A DNA stretch of 64,000 bases from DASSUW01 sp963740605 (GTDB taxonomy: Bacteria; Actinomycetota; Thermoleophilia; Solirubrobacterales; Solirubrobacteraceae): assembly GCA_963740605.1 (NCBI GenBank), contig CAVUFC010000027.1, positions 1 to 64,000 on the forward strand. Reading direction: 5' to 3'. This document shows positions 51,640 to 60,653 of this stretch, piece by piece. Position 1 is the stretch's first letter; each line of letters opens with the position of its first letter. Both the position numbers and the translations under genes were made by a program. Under the pieces are notes generated by a model, which searched no databases, was not told the origin of the DNA, and was given only the letters and a program-made list of their open reading frames with translations.

Positions 51640-52836
51640 ATGCCAGCGACCATGGACGCCTGGGTCATCCGCAAGGAACGCGAGGGCGAACCGATCGACG
51701 CCTTCCAGATCGAGCAGATGGAGGTGCCCGAGCCGGGCGCCATGGAGGTCGTGGTCCGAGTAATGGCCGCGGGCGTGAACTACAACAACGTCTGGGCGGC
51801 GCTCGGCGAGCCGGTATCGGTCTTCCGCTACCACGCCGAGGATCACCACATCGGCGGCTCGGACGCTTCGGGCATCGTCGAGCGGGTCGGGCCGGGCGTG
51901 ACCCGTTGGCAGCCGGGCGACGAGGTCGTCATCCACTGCAACCAGGCGTCCTACGAGGATCCCGAGGTCCACGGCCTGGACCCGATGGCCGCGCCGTCGC
52001 AGCGGATCTGGGGCTACGAGACCACGTGGGGCTCGTTCGCCGAGTACTGCAAGGTCCAGGCCCAGCAGCTGCTGCCCAAGCCGGCCGCGCTGACGTGGGA
52101 GGAGGCCGCGTCGTACGGGCTCACCTACTTCACCGCCTACCGGATGTTGATCCGGCAGACCCGGCTGCAGGCGGGCCATCGCGTGCTCGTGTGGGGCGCC
52201 GCCGGCGGGCTCGGCGTGTTCGCGCTTCAGCTCTGCCGCCTCGCCGGCGCCGATGCGGTCGGGGTCGTCTCGTCCGAGGAGAAGGCAGACCTCTGCCGCG
52301 AGCTCGGCGCGTGCGACGTCATCGACCGCAACGAGTTCACCGGGATGATGCGCCGCGGCGGCGAGACGCCCGACGAGGAGAAGGCGCGCTTCAAGGAGTC
52401 GCGCCGCTTCTGCAAGCTCGTCGAGGAGAAGCTCGGCGCCCCTCCGGACATCGTGTTCGAGCACGTCGGCAAGGCCACGTTCCCGACCTCGGTGCTCGCC
52501 GTCAAGCCGTTCGGCAAGGTCGTGATCTGCGCCGGCACGACCGGCTACAACCTCGATTTCGACGTCCGCTACCTGTGGATGAAGCAGAAGCAGATCGTCG
52601 GCTCGCATTTCGCGAACGCGTACGAGTGCCACAAGGCGAACGAGCTGATCGAGTCGGGAGCGATCCGTCCCGTACTCTGGAGGACGCTGGGCTTCGACCA
52701 GGTGGCCGAAGCGCACCAGCTGATGAAGGACAATCAGCATCTCGGAAAGATCGCGATCCTCGTGGGCGCGGAGTCCGAGGGACTTGGCAAGACCGCGGAC
52801 GGCCCGGGGGCGATCCGGGCGGAGGTTGGAGCCTGA
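51640..52836 (+). CDS. ccr: Crotonyl-CoA carboxylase/reductase-like protein
   Basis: 398 aa, medium-chain reductase fold. Family features are VGPGVTRWQPGDEVVIHC near 86, RIWGYETTWGSFAEY near 123, the NADP loop VLVWGAAGGLGVFALQL near 186, ACDVIDRNEF near 226 and the carboxylation-side GSHFANAYE near 321. Ccr reductively carboxylates crotonyl-CoA to ethylmalonyl-CoA; an ethylmalonyl-CoA mutase-type gene 4 kb away supports this. At about 400 aa it is shorter than most Ccr (roughly 430-450 aa), so an acrylyl-/enoyl-CoA reductase remains possible. It overlaps the next small gene. Confidence 0.87.
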   Translation: MPATMDAWVIRKEREGEPIDAFQIEQMEVPEPGAMEVVVRVMAAGVNYNNVWAALGEPVSVFRYHAEDHHIGGSDASGIVERVGPGVTRWQPGDEVVIHCNQASYEDPEVHGLDPMAAPSQRIWGYETTWGSFAEYCKVQAQQLLPKPAALTWEEAASYGLTYFTAYRMLIRQTRLQAGHRVLVWGAAGGLGVFALQLCRLAGADAVGVVSSEEKADLCRELGACDVIDRNEFTGMMRRGGETPDEEKARFKESRRFCKLVEEKLGAPPDIVFEHVGKATFPTSVLAVKPFGKVVICAGTTGYNLDFDVRYLWMKQKQIVGSHFANAYECHKANELIESGAIRPVLWRTLGFDQVAEAHQLMKDNQHLGKIAILVGAESEGLGKTADGPGAIRAEVGA

Positions 52837-53156
52837 TGGCAGGAGTCGTGAACATCCCCTGGTACGCCACCGTCTTCCGCGGCGACAAGTTCGAGACCGC
52901 GCTGCGGGAGATCGCGCCGATCGCGCTGCGCTATGGCGCGACCGACTTCGAGGTGATGCGGTCCAACGACGACCGCTATCGCTTCTGGCAGTTCGCGCAC
53001 TTCGAGGAGAAGACCGACTTCGAGCGCTACTGGTACGGCCGGGAGTTCAGCGACTGGCGCGCGGACTACACGAGCTGGTTCACGGTGCCGGTCATCTACA
53101 CCTGGTTCGACCGCGTCGTCGCCGGCGCGCTCGAGGGCAACCACGTCTCGCCCTAG
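52836..53156 (+). CDS. Small conserved-looking protein coupled to the ccr-like gene
   Basis: 106 aa rich in aromatic residues (IPWYATVFRGDKFETAL, RFWQFAHFEEKTDFERYWYG, TSWFTVPVIYTWFDR), soluble, probably a small alpha/beta fold. Its ATG overlaps the ccr-like stop (TGATG), so it is made in step with that enzyme. I do not recognise a family. A role as accessory or regulatory subunit of the reductase, or an unrelated enzyme, are both open. Its stop overlaps that of the convergent MFS gene (CTAG). Confidence 0.7.
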   Translation: MAGVVNIPWYATVFRGDKFETALREIAPIALRYGATDFEVMRSNDDRYRFWQFAHFEEKTDFERYWYGREFSDWRADYTSWFTVPVIYTWFDRVVAGALEGNHVSP

Positions 53157-54319
53157 GGCGAGCTCAGTCCGCTGACCACGTGCCAAGCGGCCACGCAGGC
53201 CGCTACCAGGGCGATCGCGGTGCCGGCGGCGCGCACGGCCGCCGCGAGTGACGCGGCATCGCTCAGCAGCCCGACGGAGATCGCCGTGACGGACACGAAC
53301 ACGTACTGGCACGTGATGAAGGCCGCCGTGACCTCCCCGCGGCGCTCCGGCGGCGCGATCCGGTTGACCTCGGTCTGCGCGCCGAAGTAGGCGAGGCCGA
53401 GCCCGGCGCCCGCGAGCACGGCGCCGACCACCACGAGCGCGAGCGAGCGGGTCGGAAACGCGCTGACAAGCGCGGCGATGCCGGCGATGAGCAGCGTCAG
53501 CCCGGCCGGCTGGGCGCGCCTGGGCGCCAGCCCGCTGCGCTGCGCGACGACCTGGAGGACGCACGCGAAGCCGAGCATGCCGGCGCTGATCGACCCCAGC
53601 AGCGCGAGGTCGCGCGTGTCGAGCAGTGTGGCGGTATACGACGGCACGACCGACAGGAACAGCGCGCCGACCGCCCAGACGGCCGCGCAACTCAGGCTCA
53701 CGCGCGCGAAGCGCACGCGGATCGCGCGCGGGACGGACGGGCGCTGGAGGCGCCATTCGCCGTCGGGCCGGCTCGGCTCGGGGATGCGCCAGACGGCGAT
53801 CGCGATGGCAACCGTCGTCGCCATCGCCAGCGCGTAACACAGCTGGCGTGGGGCCGGCGCCCACTCCGCGAGCGATCCGGCGACCAGCGGCCCGGCGGCG
53901 CTGCCGCCGCTCTGGCCGAGCACGGCCGCGAGCGCGGCCCGGCGGTGGTCGCCGCCCGGCTCGGTCTCCACCAGCGCCGCCGCCGCCGTGCCGACGACCG
54001 CGCCGAGCGAGACGCCCTGGACGGCGCGGGCGACGAACAGCCACTCAGTGCTCCTGGCGAAGGCGAACAGCAACAGCCCGACGGTGGCGCCCGCGAGCCC
54101 GCCGACCAGCACCCGGCGGCGCCCGACGCGGTCCGATAGCTGCCCGAAGACGAGCAGCGACGGGATCAGCACGATCGTGTAGGTCGCGAAGATCAGCGTG
54201 AGCCCGGTGTCCGAGAAGCCGAATCGCTCGCGGTAGACCGCGTAGAGCGGCGTCGGCAGATTGCCGTCGAGCAGCAGCACGAACAGCGCCGCGAAGACGA
54301 TGAGGAACGCTCGCCTCAT
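53153..54319 (-). CDS. Major facilitator superfamily transporter
   Basis: 388 aa with twelve membrane helices. The loop 2-3 motif GQLSDRVGRRRVLVGG (near 59-74) is the MFS signature, and GTAAAALVETEPGGDHRRAAL near 110 marks helix 4 and following. It is probably a drug-type proton antiporter, by general resemblance only. The ATG start is preceded by a purine-rich GGGGCAGGA. No regulator is adjacent. Confidence 0.9.
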   Translation of the reverse strand: MRRAFLIVFAALFVLLLDGNLPTPLYAVYRERFGFSDTGLTLIFATYTIVLIPSLLVFGQLSDRVGRRRVLVGGLAGATVGLLLFAFARSTEWLFVARAVQGVSLGAVVGTAAAALVETEPGGDHRRAALAAVLGQSGGSAAGPLVAGSLAEWAPAPRQLCYALAMATTVAIAIAVWRIPEPSRPDGEWRLQRPSVPRAIRVRFARVSLSCAAVWAVGALFLSVVPSYTATLLDTRDLALLGSISAGMLGFACVLQVVAQRSGLAPRRAQPAGLTLLIAGIAALVSAFPTRSLALVVVGAVLAGAGLGLAYFGAQTEVNRIAPPERRGEVTAAFITCQYVFVSVTAISVGLLSDAASLAAAVRAAGTAIALVAACVAAWHVVSGLSSP

Positions 54320-54336
54320 CTGATGGTCCTGCCCCG

Positions 54337-54948
54337 CTAGCGCGGCACGAACACCACGTACGGGCGGATGTCCTCGACGGTGTTGCCGTCGAGATCCAGG
54401 ACGCCGCCCATGTCCTCGAGCGACTTGAAGCCGTCGATCTCCTCGCGGGCGCGGACGATGTCGGCCGCCAGGTGGTTGTCGATGCCCGGCAGCGTCGCCA
54501 GCACCTGCGCTGGGACCTGATTGACGTCGATCACGCCCATCGTGCGCGCGCCCTCGATGTCCGGGCGGCCGATGCCGAGCTCACGCGCCACGTCGGGCTC
54601 CTCGCGGACGAGCCGCTGCGCCTCCCGGCGCGCCTCGACGGCGCTGCGCGCCGCCTCGAGCGGGTTCTGCACGCCCGCGAGCCGGCGCTGGTAGTCGCGG
54701 CGGATCATGAACGCGTGGGTGGTGGCGGCGACCCAGGCGATCAGGAACATCACGGCGCCGAGGTCGGAGGCCGTGCTGTCGGTCTCCGTGACGGCGACGA
54801 TCACGAACCCGCCCCAGCTCAGCACCCCGTAGATCACCGCGGCGTACAGCCACGACCGCTGCCGCGTCTGCGCGCCGGCGATCCCGAACAGGACCGGGGC
54901 GGCGGCGCCGATCGAGAACATGACCGCGAGCGGGAAGAGCCAGATCAC
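54337..54948 (-). CDS. Membrane protein with helix-hairpin-helix domain
   Basis: 203 aa from the GTG at 54948, which overlaps clpS by 4 bp. Three membrane helices are present in the first 85 residues (VIWLFPLAVMFSIGAAAP, VIYGVLSWGGFVIVAV, VMFLIAWVAATTH). A charged helix follows, and a C-terminal helix-hairpin-helix domain is seen near 140-195 (VNQVPAQVLATLPGID, VRAREEIDGFKSLEDM), as in ComEA-like proteins. It might bind DNA at the membrane, but no competence genes are nearby. Confidence 0.8.
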   Translation of the reverse strand: MIWLFPLAVMFSIGAAAPVLFGIAGAQTRQRSWLYAAVIYGVLSWGGFVIVAVTETDSTASDLGAVMFLIAWVAATTHAFMIRRDYQRRLAGVQNPLEAARSAVEARREAQRLVREEPDVARELGIGRPDIEGARTMGVIDVNQVPAQVLATLPGIDNHLAADIVRAREEIDGFKSLEDMGGVLDLDGNTVEDIRPYVVFVPR

Positions 54949-55232
54949 GCGGGTTCGAGCGGCGCCATGGTCAGCCCCGCCTGCTGGAGCTGCTCCCAGT
55001 AGAGCTCGGCGGTCTCCTTCACGCCGGACCACACGATCGCGCGGCCGGTGTTGTGGATCACGTCGGCGATCGCGTAGCCCTTGGCGACGCTCACCCCGGG
55101 GATCGTCCGCGCCAGCGTGTGAGCGACGTGGTCGAACGTGTTGTGGTTGTCGTTGAGGACGATGACGCGCCAGTTGCCGCCCAGACCGGTGCCGGGATCG
55201 CCGGTCCGCGGGAGCTCGACGGTCTCTGACAC
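54945..55232 (-). CDS. clpS: ATP-dependent Clp protease adaptor ClpS
   Basis: 95 aa. WRVIVLNDNHNTFDHVAHTL (residues 21-40) and the later VHxxG-type IADVIHNTGRAIVWSG region are the ClpS substrate-binding and ClpC/ClpA-docking surface. It delivers N-end-rule substrates to the Clp protease. GTG start 6 bp after TAAATT (complement of 55239-55244), which is a good leaderless promoter. No clpA/C is next to it; its partner here is the HHH membrane protein. Confidence 0.95.
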   Translation of the reverse strand: MSETVELPRTGDPGTGLGGNWRVIVLNDNHNTFDHVAHTLARTIPGVSVAKGYAIADVIHNTGRAIVWSGVKETAELYWEQLQQAGLTMAPLEPA

Positions 55233-55238
55233 GGAACG

Positions 55239-55244
55239 AATTTA
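55239..55244 (-). promoter_or_regulatory. -10 box TAAATT of clpS
   Basis: TAAATT on the minus strand lies 6 bp before the GTG start at 55232; the transcript 5' end would fall on the start codon. Confidence 0.6.
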
Positions 55245-56069
55245 CCCGCGCTTGCTGTGCCAGCGATGAAGACCGAGGAAAAGATGGTCGAGCGGCGCGG
55301 CCTGCTCGAACTCGGCGACGTCGTTCGGCGCCGCGCGGCTGATGCGCTCGTGCAGCGCGGCCATGAACGCTTCCTGGTCGTCCTCGGCGGCGAGATCGGC
55401 CTGCCAGCGCAGCGACGCGCGGACGGCGTCGAGCTGCGCCGTGACGTCCTCGGCGATGCCGAAGTGCGTCAGCGCCAGGCCCGCGGGCTCCCACGCGGCG
55501 ATCGTGTCCAGCGACTGCTCCCACGCGTCGACGTCGATGTCGGGCGGCGGGGTCGGGGCCAGAGTCAGATCCCACGGCGGGATGCGCACGCCCGCCATGT
55601 CCCCCACGAACGCCCAGCCGGAGTCCTCGTGCAGGTAACAGACGTGGTGCGACGCGTGGCCGGGCGTGTAGGCGACCTTGAAGCCGAGGACGGTCTCGCC
55701 GCCGCTGAGCACGTGCAGGTTCTCCTCCGGGACCGGGATGACCTCCCCCCACGTTTCGCGCAGCCCCTCCTCTCCCCCGTACAGCCGCGCGGCGCTCGCC
55801 ACGAGCCGTTCGGGGCGGGCCATGTGGGGCGCGCCGCGCTCGTGGACGTAGACCGGCAGGTCCGGCCAGCGACGTACCAGCGCGCCCGCGGCGCCTGCGT
55901 GGTCGAAGTGGATGTGGGTGAGCAGGAGCGCCCGTGGACGCACGCCGGCAAGCCCCGCGAGAAGCGTCTCCTCGCAGGATTGGGGCCCGGGATCGACGAG
56001 GATGCCGTCGACCTCGAAGCAGGCGATCACCTTCTCGCGCCCGCGGTGCAGGACGTCGATCTGCCGCAT
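55242..56069 (-). CDS. Metallo-beta-lactamase-fold hydrolase
   Basis: 275 aa from the ATG at 56069; an ATG at 56102 would add 11 residues and overlap the mutase start. Zinc motif LTHIHFDHAGAAGAL (near 50) and the later metal ligands in TPGHASHHV near 136 and VGDMAG near 155 are intact. The C-terminus beyond 190 carries an extra helical part (LALTHFGIAEDV). A hydroxyacylglutathione-hydrolase-like or esterase role is possible. Upstream TACCCT lies 9 bp before the ATG. Confidence 0.88.
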   Translation of the reverse strand: MRQIDVLHRGREKVIACFEVDGILVDPGPQSCEETLLAGLAGVRPRALLLTHIHFDHAGAAGALVRRWPDLPVYVHERGAPHMARPERLVASAARLYGGEEGLRETWGEVIPVPEENLHVLSGGETVLGFKVAYTPGHASHHVCYLHEDSGWAFVGDMAGVRIPPWDLTLAPTPPPDIDVDAWEQSLDTIAAWEPAGLALTHFGIAEDVTAQLDAVRASLRWQADLAAEDDQEAFMAALHERISRAAPNDVAEFEQAAPLDHLFLGLHRWHSKRG

Positions 56070-56101
56070 CCACCGCGCAGGGTACGAAAGAATCGGTTGC
56101 A

Positions 56102-58078
56102 ATGAGCCACCGCCTCCCGGAGCCCGACAAGCCCTGGCTGATGCGCACGTACGCCGGTCATTCCACCGCGCGTGCGTCGAACGAGCTGTACCGGCGCAAC
56201 CTCGCGAAGGGCCAGACCGGCCTCTCCGTGGCCTTCGATCTGCCCACGCAGACGGGCTATGACGCCGATCACGAGCTGGCGCGCGGCGAGGTCGGGAAGG
56301 TCGGCGTCCCGGTGGCCCACAAGGGCGACATGCACGCCCTGATGGACGGGATCCCGCTCGACAAGATGAACACGTCGATGACGATCAACGCCACCGCCGC
56401 CTGGCTGCTGGCGCTCTACATGGTCGTCGCCGAGGAGAACGGGATCGATCCCGAGGACCTCCAGGGCACCACCCAGAACGACATCATCAAGGAGTACCTC
56501 TCGCGCGGGACGTACGCCTTCCCGCCCGGTCCGTCGATGCGTCTGATCGCCGACACCGTCGCCTACACGGTCGAGCACGTGCCGCGCTGGAACCCGGTGA
56601 ACATCTGCTCCTACCACCTGCAGGAGGCGGGCGCGACGCCGGTGCAGGAGATCGCCTACGCGATGTCCACCGCCATCGCCGTGCTCGACGCCGTCGGCGA
56701 GCGCGTTCCCGAGGGCCGCATGGGCGCGGTGTTCGGGCGCATCTCGTTCTTCGTCAACGCCGGCGTGCGGTTCGTCGAGGAGCACGCGAAGCTGCGCGCG
56801 ATGGCGCGGTTGTGGCACGAGCTGGGCGACCGCTACGGCGTGCAGGACGAGCGCCACCGCCGCTTCCGCTACGGCGTGCAGGTGAACTCGCTGGGGCTGA
56901 CCGAGTCGCAGCCGGAGAACAACGTGCAGCGGATCGTCCTCGAGGCGCTCGCGGTGACGCTCGGCCGCGATGCGCGTGCCCGCGCGATCCAGCTCCCGGC
57001 CTGGAACGAGGCCCTCGGCCTCCCGCGGCCCTGGGACCAGCAATGGTCGCTGCGGATCCAGCAGGTGCTGGCGTTCGAGACCGACCTGCTCGAGTACCCG
57101 GACATCTTCGAGGGCTCGAAGGTGATGGACGGGCTGGTCGCCGAGCTGGAGGCGGGCGCGCGCGAGGAGATGGCGCGGGTCGACGAGCAGGGCGGCGCGG
57201 TCGAGGCGGTCCCGTACATGAAGGCGGCGCTGGTCGAGTCGCACCGCGAGCGGATCCGGCGGATCGAGTGCGGCGACCAGGTGATGGTCGGCGTCAACCG
57301 CTTCGAGGAGACCGAGCCTTCTCCGCTGACCGCCGACGCCGAGGGCGGCATCCTCGTCGTCGACCGGGCGGTCGAGGCCGAGGCGCGCGACGGTCTCTCC
57401 GCATGGCGCGATTCGCGGGGGGATGTGAGCGCCGCGCTGGACGAGCTGCGCCGGGTCGCGGCGAGTGACGAGAACATCATGCCCGCGACGATCGCCGCCG
57501 CGCGCGCAGGCGTCACGACCGGCGAGTGGGCCGGCGCGCTGCGCGAGGCGTTCGGCTCGTACCGCGCGCCGACGGGCGTGGGCGAAGCGGCCGCGGCGAC
57601 CAGTGGCGAGGGGCTGATGGAGCTGCGCGACGAGGTCGCGCGCGTGTCGGAGGCGCTCGGTCGCACGGTCAAGATCCTCGTCGGCAAGCCGGGCCTCGAC
57701 GGGCACTCGAACGGCGCCGAGCAGATCGCCGTCCGCGCCCGCGACGCTGGCATGGACGTCGTCTACGAGGGCATCCGGCTGACACCCGCGCAGATCGCCC
57801 GCTCGGCGGTCGACGAGGGCGTGCACGTGATCGGGTTGTCGATCCTCTCGGGCTCCCACCGCGAGCTGATCCCCGACGTCGTCGCCGCCTTGCGCGAGGC
57901 GGGCGGCGCCGACATCCCGGTCGTGGCCGGCGGGATCATCCCCGACGCCGACGCGGAGGCGCTGCGCGCGGCGGGCGTCGCCGCCGTGTTCACGCCGAAG
58001 GACTTCGAGCTCACCCGCATCCTGCGCGCGATCGTGGGCATCGTGGCCGATCGCCACGGAGTACGCTCGGCCGCGTGA
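56102..58078 (+). CDS. Ethylmalonyl-CoA mutase (B12-dependent, MeaA type)
   Basis: 658 aa with catalytic barrel and C-terminal B12 domain in one chain. Barrel: RTYAGHSTARASNELYRRNL near 15, VAFDLPTQTGYDADHELARG near 44, and NTSMTINATAAWLLALY near 92. The B12 site is KPGLDGHSNGAEQIAVRARD near 532 (DxHxxG). The strings GEVGKVGVPVAHKGDM and NLAKGQTGLSVAFDLPTQTG are closer to MeaA/ethylmalonyl-CoA mutase than to methylmalonyl-CoA mutase. Methylmalonyl-CoA remains an alternative substrate. GTGA overlap with meaB. Confidence 0.9.
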   Translation: MSHRLPEPDKPWLMRTYAGHSTARASNELYRRNLAKGQTGLSVAFDLPTQTGYDADHELARGEVGKVGVPVAHKGDMHALMDGIPLDKMNTSMTINATAAWLLALYMVVAEENGIDPEDLQGTTQNDIIKEYLSRGTYAFPPGPSMRLIADTVAYTVEHVPRWNPVNICSYHLQEAGATPVQEIAYAMSTAIAVLDAVGERVPEGRMGAVFGRISFFVNAGVRFVEEHAKLRAMARLWHELGDRYGVQDERHRRFRYGVQVNSLGLTESQPENNVQRIVLEALAVTLGRDARARAIQLPAWNEALGLPRPWDQQWSLRIQQVLAFETDLLEYPDIFEGSKVMDGLVAELEAGAREEMARVDEQGGAVEAVPYMKAALVESHRERIRRIECGDQVMVGVNRFEETEPSPLTADAEGGILVVDRAVEAEARDGLSAWRDSRGDVSAALDELRRVAASDENIMPATIAAARAGVTTGEWAGALREAFGSYRAPTGVGEAAAATSGEGLMELRDEVARVSEALGRTVKILVGKPGLDGHSNGAEQIAVRARDAGMDVVYEGIRLTPAQIARSAVDEGVHVIGLSILSGSHRELIPDVVAALREAGGADIPVVAGGIIPDADAEALRAAGVAAVFTPKDFELTRILRAIVGIVADRHGVRSAA

Positions 58079-59055
58079 CCGGCGCCGAGCTCGGCGCGCG
58101 CCTGCGCTCGCGCGACCTGACCGCCGCGCCCGCGGCGCTGAACCTGCTCGAGAACCGCTCGCCCGACGCGCGCGGCGAGATCGCGGCGCTGCTCGCCGAG
58201 GTCGCCCCCGGGCGGCTCGGCGGCGAGGCGGACGCGCACGTCGTCGGCGTGACCGGCCCGCCCGGCGCCGGCAAGTCGACGCTGCTGGCGGCGCTCACGC
58301 GCGCGTGGCGGGCGCGCGACCGCACGGTGGCCGTGCTCGCGGTCGACCCGAGCTCGAAGCGCTCGGGCGGCTCGCTGCTCGGCGACCGCGCCCGGATCGA
58401 GGCCGACCCGGCGGATCGGGGCCTGTTCGTGCGTTCGACCGCAGCGGGCGAGCGGCTCGGCGGCCTCGCTCCCGCCACGCGTGCCGCCGCCCAGGCGCTC
58501 GCGGCGGCGTTCGACGTCGTGGTCATCGAGACGGTCGGCGTCGGCCAGTCCGAGACCGAGGTCGCCGAGGCCGCGGACACGGTCGCCGTCATCGTGCAGC
58601 CCGGATCGGGCGATGTCCTGCAGTTCCTGAAGGCGGGGATCATGGAGGTACCGGACGTCCTCGTCGTCACCAAGGCCGATCTCGGCGTCGTGGCCCAGCG
58701 GGCGCGGCGCGATCTCGTGGCGGCGCTGCGCTCGCTCGGGGAGAGCGCGGTGCCGGTGGTCGCGGTGTCGTCGCTCGCGCCGGTGGCCGGCGTCGAGGAG
58801 CTCGTGGGCGCGCTCGACGAGCACCGGTCGGCGCTGGATCTCGCCGCCGCCCGCGTCCGCGCCCGCCGGCTCGGTGCGCTGGCCGATTTCGTGTCCGAGC
58901 ACGGCGGGCGCGGCCTGCGCGCACTGGGCGGCCGCCGCGCCGCGGTGGCATTCCTCGCCGACCAGGACGCCGGTCTCGACGAGCCGGCGCTCATGAAGGT
59001 CCTGGAACGACACGCTGCAGCGCGGCATGACCGAAATCACGACGAATCGTCGTGA
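58075..59055 (+). CDS. meaB: MeaB-type G-protein chaperone of the mutase
   Basis: 326 aa from the GTG at 58075. Walker A GVTGPPGAGKSTLLAAL near 59, switch regions including VDPSSKRSGGSLLGDRARIE near 91 and VVIETVGVGQSETEVA near 157, and the NKAD-like VVTKADLG near 200. It loads and protects B12 in the mutase using GTP. It overlaps the mutase stop by 4 bp. Its 3' end contains half of a perfect dyad (59035-59057). Confidence 0.95.
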   Translation: MTGAELGARLRSRDLTAAPAALNLLENRSPDARGEIAALLAEVAPGRLGGEADAHVVGVTGPPGAGKSTLLAALTRAWRARDRTVAVLAVDPSSKRSGGSLLGDRARIEADPADRGLFVRSTAAGERLGGLAPATRAAAQALAAAFDVVVIETVGVGQSETEVAEAADTVAVIVQPGSGDVLQFLKAGIMEVPDVLVVTKADLGVVAQRARRDLVAALRSLGESAVPVVAVSSLAPVAGVEELVGALDEHRSALDLAAARVRARRLGALADFVSEHGGRGLRALGGRRAAVAFLADQDAGLDEPALMKVLERHAAARHDRNHDESS

Positions 59056-59057
59056 TT
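59035..59057. promoter_or_regulatory. 23-bp perfect dyad across the meaB stop
   Basis: Arms AATCACGACGA and TCGTCGTGATT around a single A are perfect; the meaB TGA lies in the right arm. It could be a terminator or, being low in GC for this region and symmetric, an operator for the downstream dehydrogenase gene. Confidence 0.55.
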
Positions 59058-59111
59058 CGCGAACGGTTTCGCGACGAACCGAGGCTGTTTCGCCACGCGA
59101 GGCGTGCCACG

Positions 59112-60635
59112 ATGGTGTTCATGAGCACGACCGCTAGCGAGACTTTGCTGAACCACTGGATCGCCGGGCGGCGCGACGAGCGTCCGGCCGAACGGCACGG
59201 CGAGGTGAGCGATCCCGCCACCGGCGAGGTCGTCGCGCGCGTCCCGTTCGCGACCGCCGACGACGTCGACCGCGCCGTCCAGGCGGCGGCGAAGGCCGGC
59301 CGGCAGTGGGGCGCGGCGTCGCTCACCAAGCGCACTCAGGTGATGTTCGCGTTCCGCGAGCTCGTCAACGCCCACAAGGACGAGCTGGCCGCGCTGATCA
59401 CGCGCGAGCACGGCAAGGTGCTCGCGGACGCGCGCGGCGAGGTCACCCGTGGCCTCGAGGTGATCGAGTTCGCCTGCGGGCTCGGGCACCTGCTCAAGGG
59501 CGAGAACACGCCGCAGGTCTCCGGCGGCGTCGACTCGCACTCGATGCGCATGCCGCTCGGCGTCGTCGCCGGCATCACCCCGTTCAACTTCCCCGTGATG
59601 GTGCCCCTGTGGATGGCGCCGGTCGCGCTGGCGTGCGGCAACGCGTTCATCCTCAAGCCGTCCGAGCAGGACCCGTCGCCGAGCATGCGGCTCGCCGAGC
59701 TGCTCGCCGAGGCCGGCCTCCCGGACGGCGTGTTCAGCGTCATCCACGGCGACAAGGAGGCGGTCGACGCGATCCTCGAGCACTCCCGGATCGCGGCGGT
59801 CTCGTTCGTCGGCTCGACGCCGGTCGCCAAGCACATCTACGAGACCGGCACCGAGCGCGGCAAGCGCGTACAGGCGCTCGGGGGCGCGAAGAACCACGCC
59901 GTCGTGCTTCCCGACGCCGACCTCGACATGACCGCCGACGGCCTCGTCTCCGCCGCCTACGGCTCGGCGGGCCAGCGCTGCATGGCCGTGTCGGTCGCGG
60001 TCACGGTCGGCGATGTCGCCGAGCCGCTGATCGACAAGGTCCGCGAGCGGATCGGGAAGCTGCACATCGGCCCGGGCACGGACCCGAGCTCGGACATGGG
60101 CCCGCTCGTCTCCGAGCGCCACCACGAGAAGGTCGCGGGGCTGGTCGACGCCGGCGTCGAAGAGGGTGCCGAGCTGGTCGTCGACGGCCGCGACCTCGTC
60201 GTCGAGGGCCACGAGGGCGGCTACTTCCTCGGCCCGTGCGTGTTCGACCACGTCAAGCCCGGCATGCGCGTCTACGACGAGGAGATCTTCGGCCCGGTGC
60301 TCGTCGTCGTGCGCGCCGGCAGCTACCCCGACGCGCTCGCGCTCGTCAACGACAATCCGTACGGCAACGGGGCGGCGATCTTCACCTGCGACGGCGGTGC
60401 CGCGCGGCTGTTCGAGCAGCAGGCAACGGCGGGCATGATCGGCGTCAACGTGCCGATCCCGGTGCCGATGGCCTACCACTCGTTCGGCGGCTGGAAGTCA
60501 TCGCTGTTCGGCGACCTACACGTGCACGGACCCGACGGCGTGCGCTTCTACACGCGCGGCAAGGTCGTGACCACGCGCTGGCCCGACCCGGCGACGCACC
60601 AGGGCGTCAACCTGGGCTTCCCGACGCAGACCTGA
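59112..60635 (+). CDS. mmsA: Methylmalonate-semialdehyde dehydrogenase (CoA-acylating)
   Basis: About 507 aa from the ATG at 59112 (GAGG 9 bp upstream); an ATG at 59121 is close. Aldehyde-dehydrogenase core with NAD-binding GITPFNFPVMVPLWM near 156, the RVQALGGAKNHAVVLPDAD region near 252, and the catalytic cysteine in YGSAGQRCMAVSVAV near 288. MmsA converts methylmalonate semialdehyde to propionyl-CoA in valine and thymine breakdown. Propionyl-CoA would feed the carboxylase and mutase in this window. Element F follows its stop. Confidence 0.94.
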   Translation: MVFMSTTASETLLNHWIAGRRDERPAERHGEVSDPATGEVVARVPFATADDVDRAVQAAAKAGRQWGAASLTKRTQVMFAFRELVNAHKDELAALITREHGKVLADARGEVTRGLEVIEFACGLGHLLKGENTPQVSGGVDSHSMRMPLGVVAGITPFNFPVMVPLWMAPVALACGNAFILKPSEQDPSPSMRLAELLAEAGLPDGVFSVIHGDKEAVDAILEHSRIAAVSFVGSTPVAKHIYETGTERGKRVQALGGAKNHAVVLPDADLDMTADGLVSAAYGSAGQRCMAVSVAVTVGDVAEPLIDKVRERIGKLHIGPGTDPSSDMGPLVSERHHEKVAGLVDAGVEEGAELVVDGRDLVVEGHEGGYFLGPCVFDHVKPGMRVYDEEIFGPVLVVVRAGSYPDALALVNDNPYGNGAAIFTCDGGAARLFEQQATAGMIGVNVPIPVPMAYHSFGGWKSSLFGDLHVHGPDGVRFYTRGKVVTTRWPDPATHQGVNLGFPTQT

Positions 60636-60653
60636 GCGCGTCGAGCTCAGGCG

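Noticed and set aside
56070..56101. B12 riboswitch before the mutase
   Set aside because: The gap of 32 bp to the divergent gene is too short.
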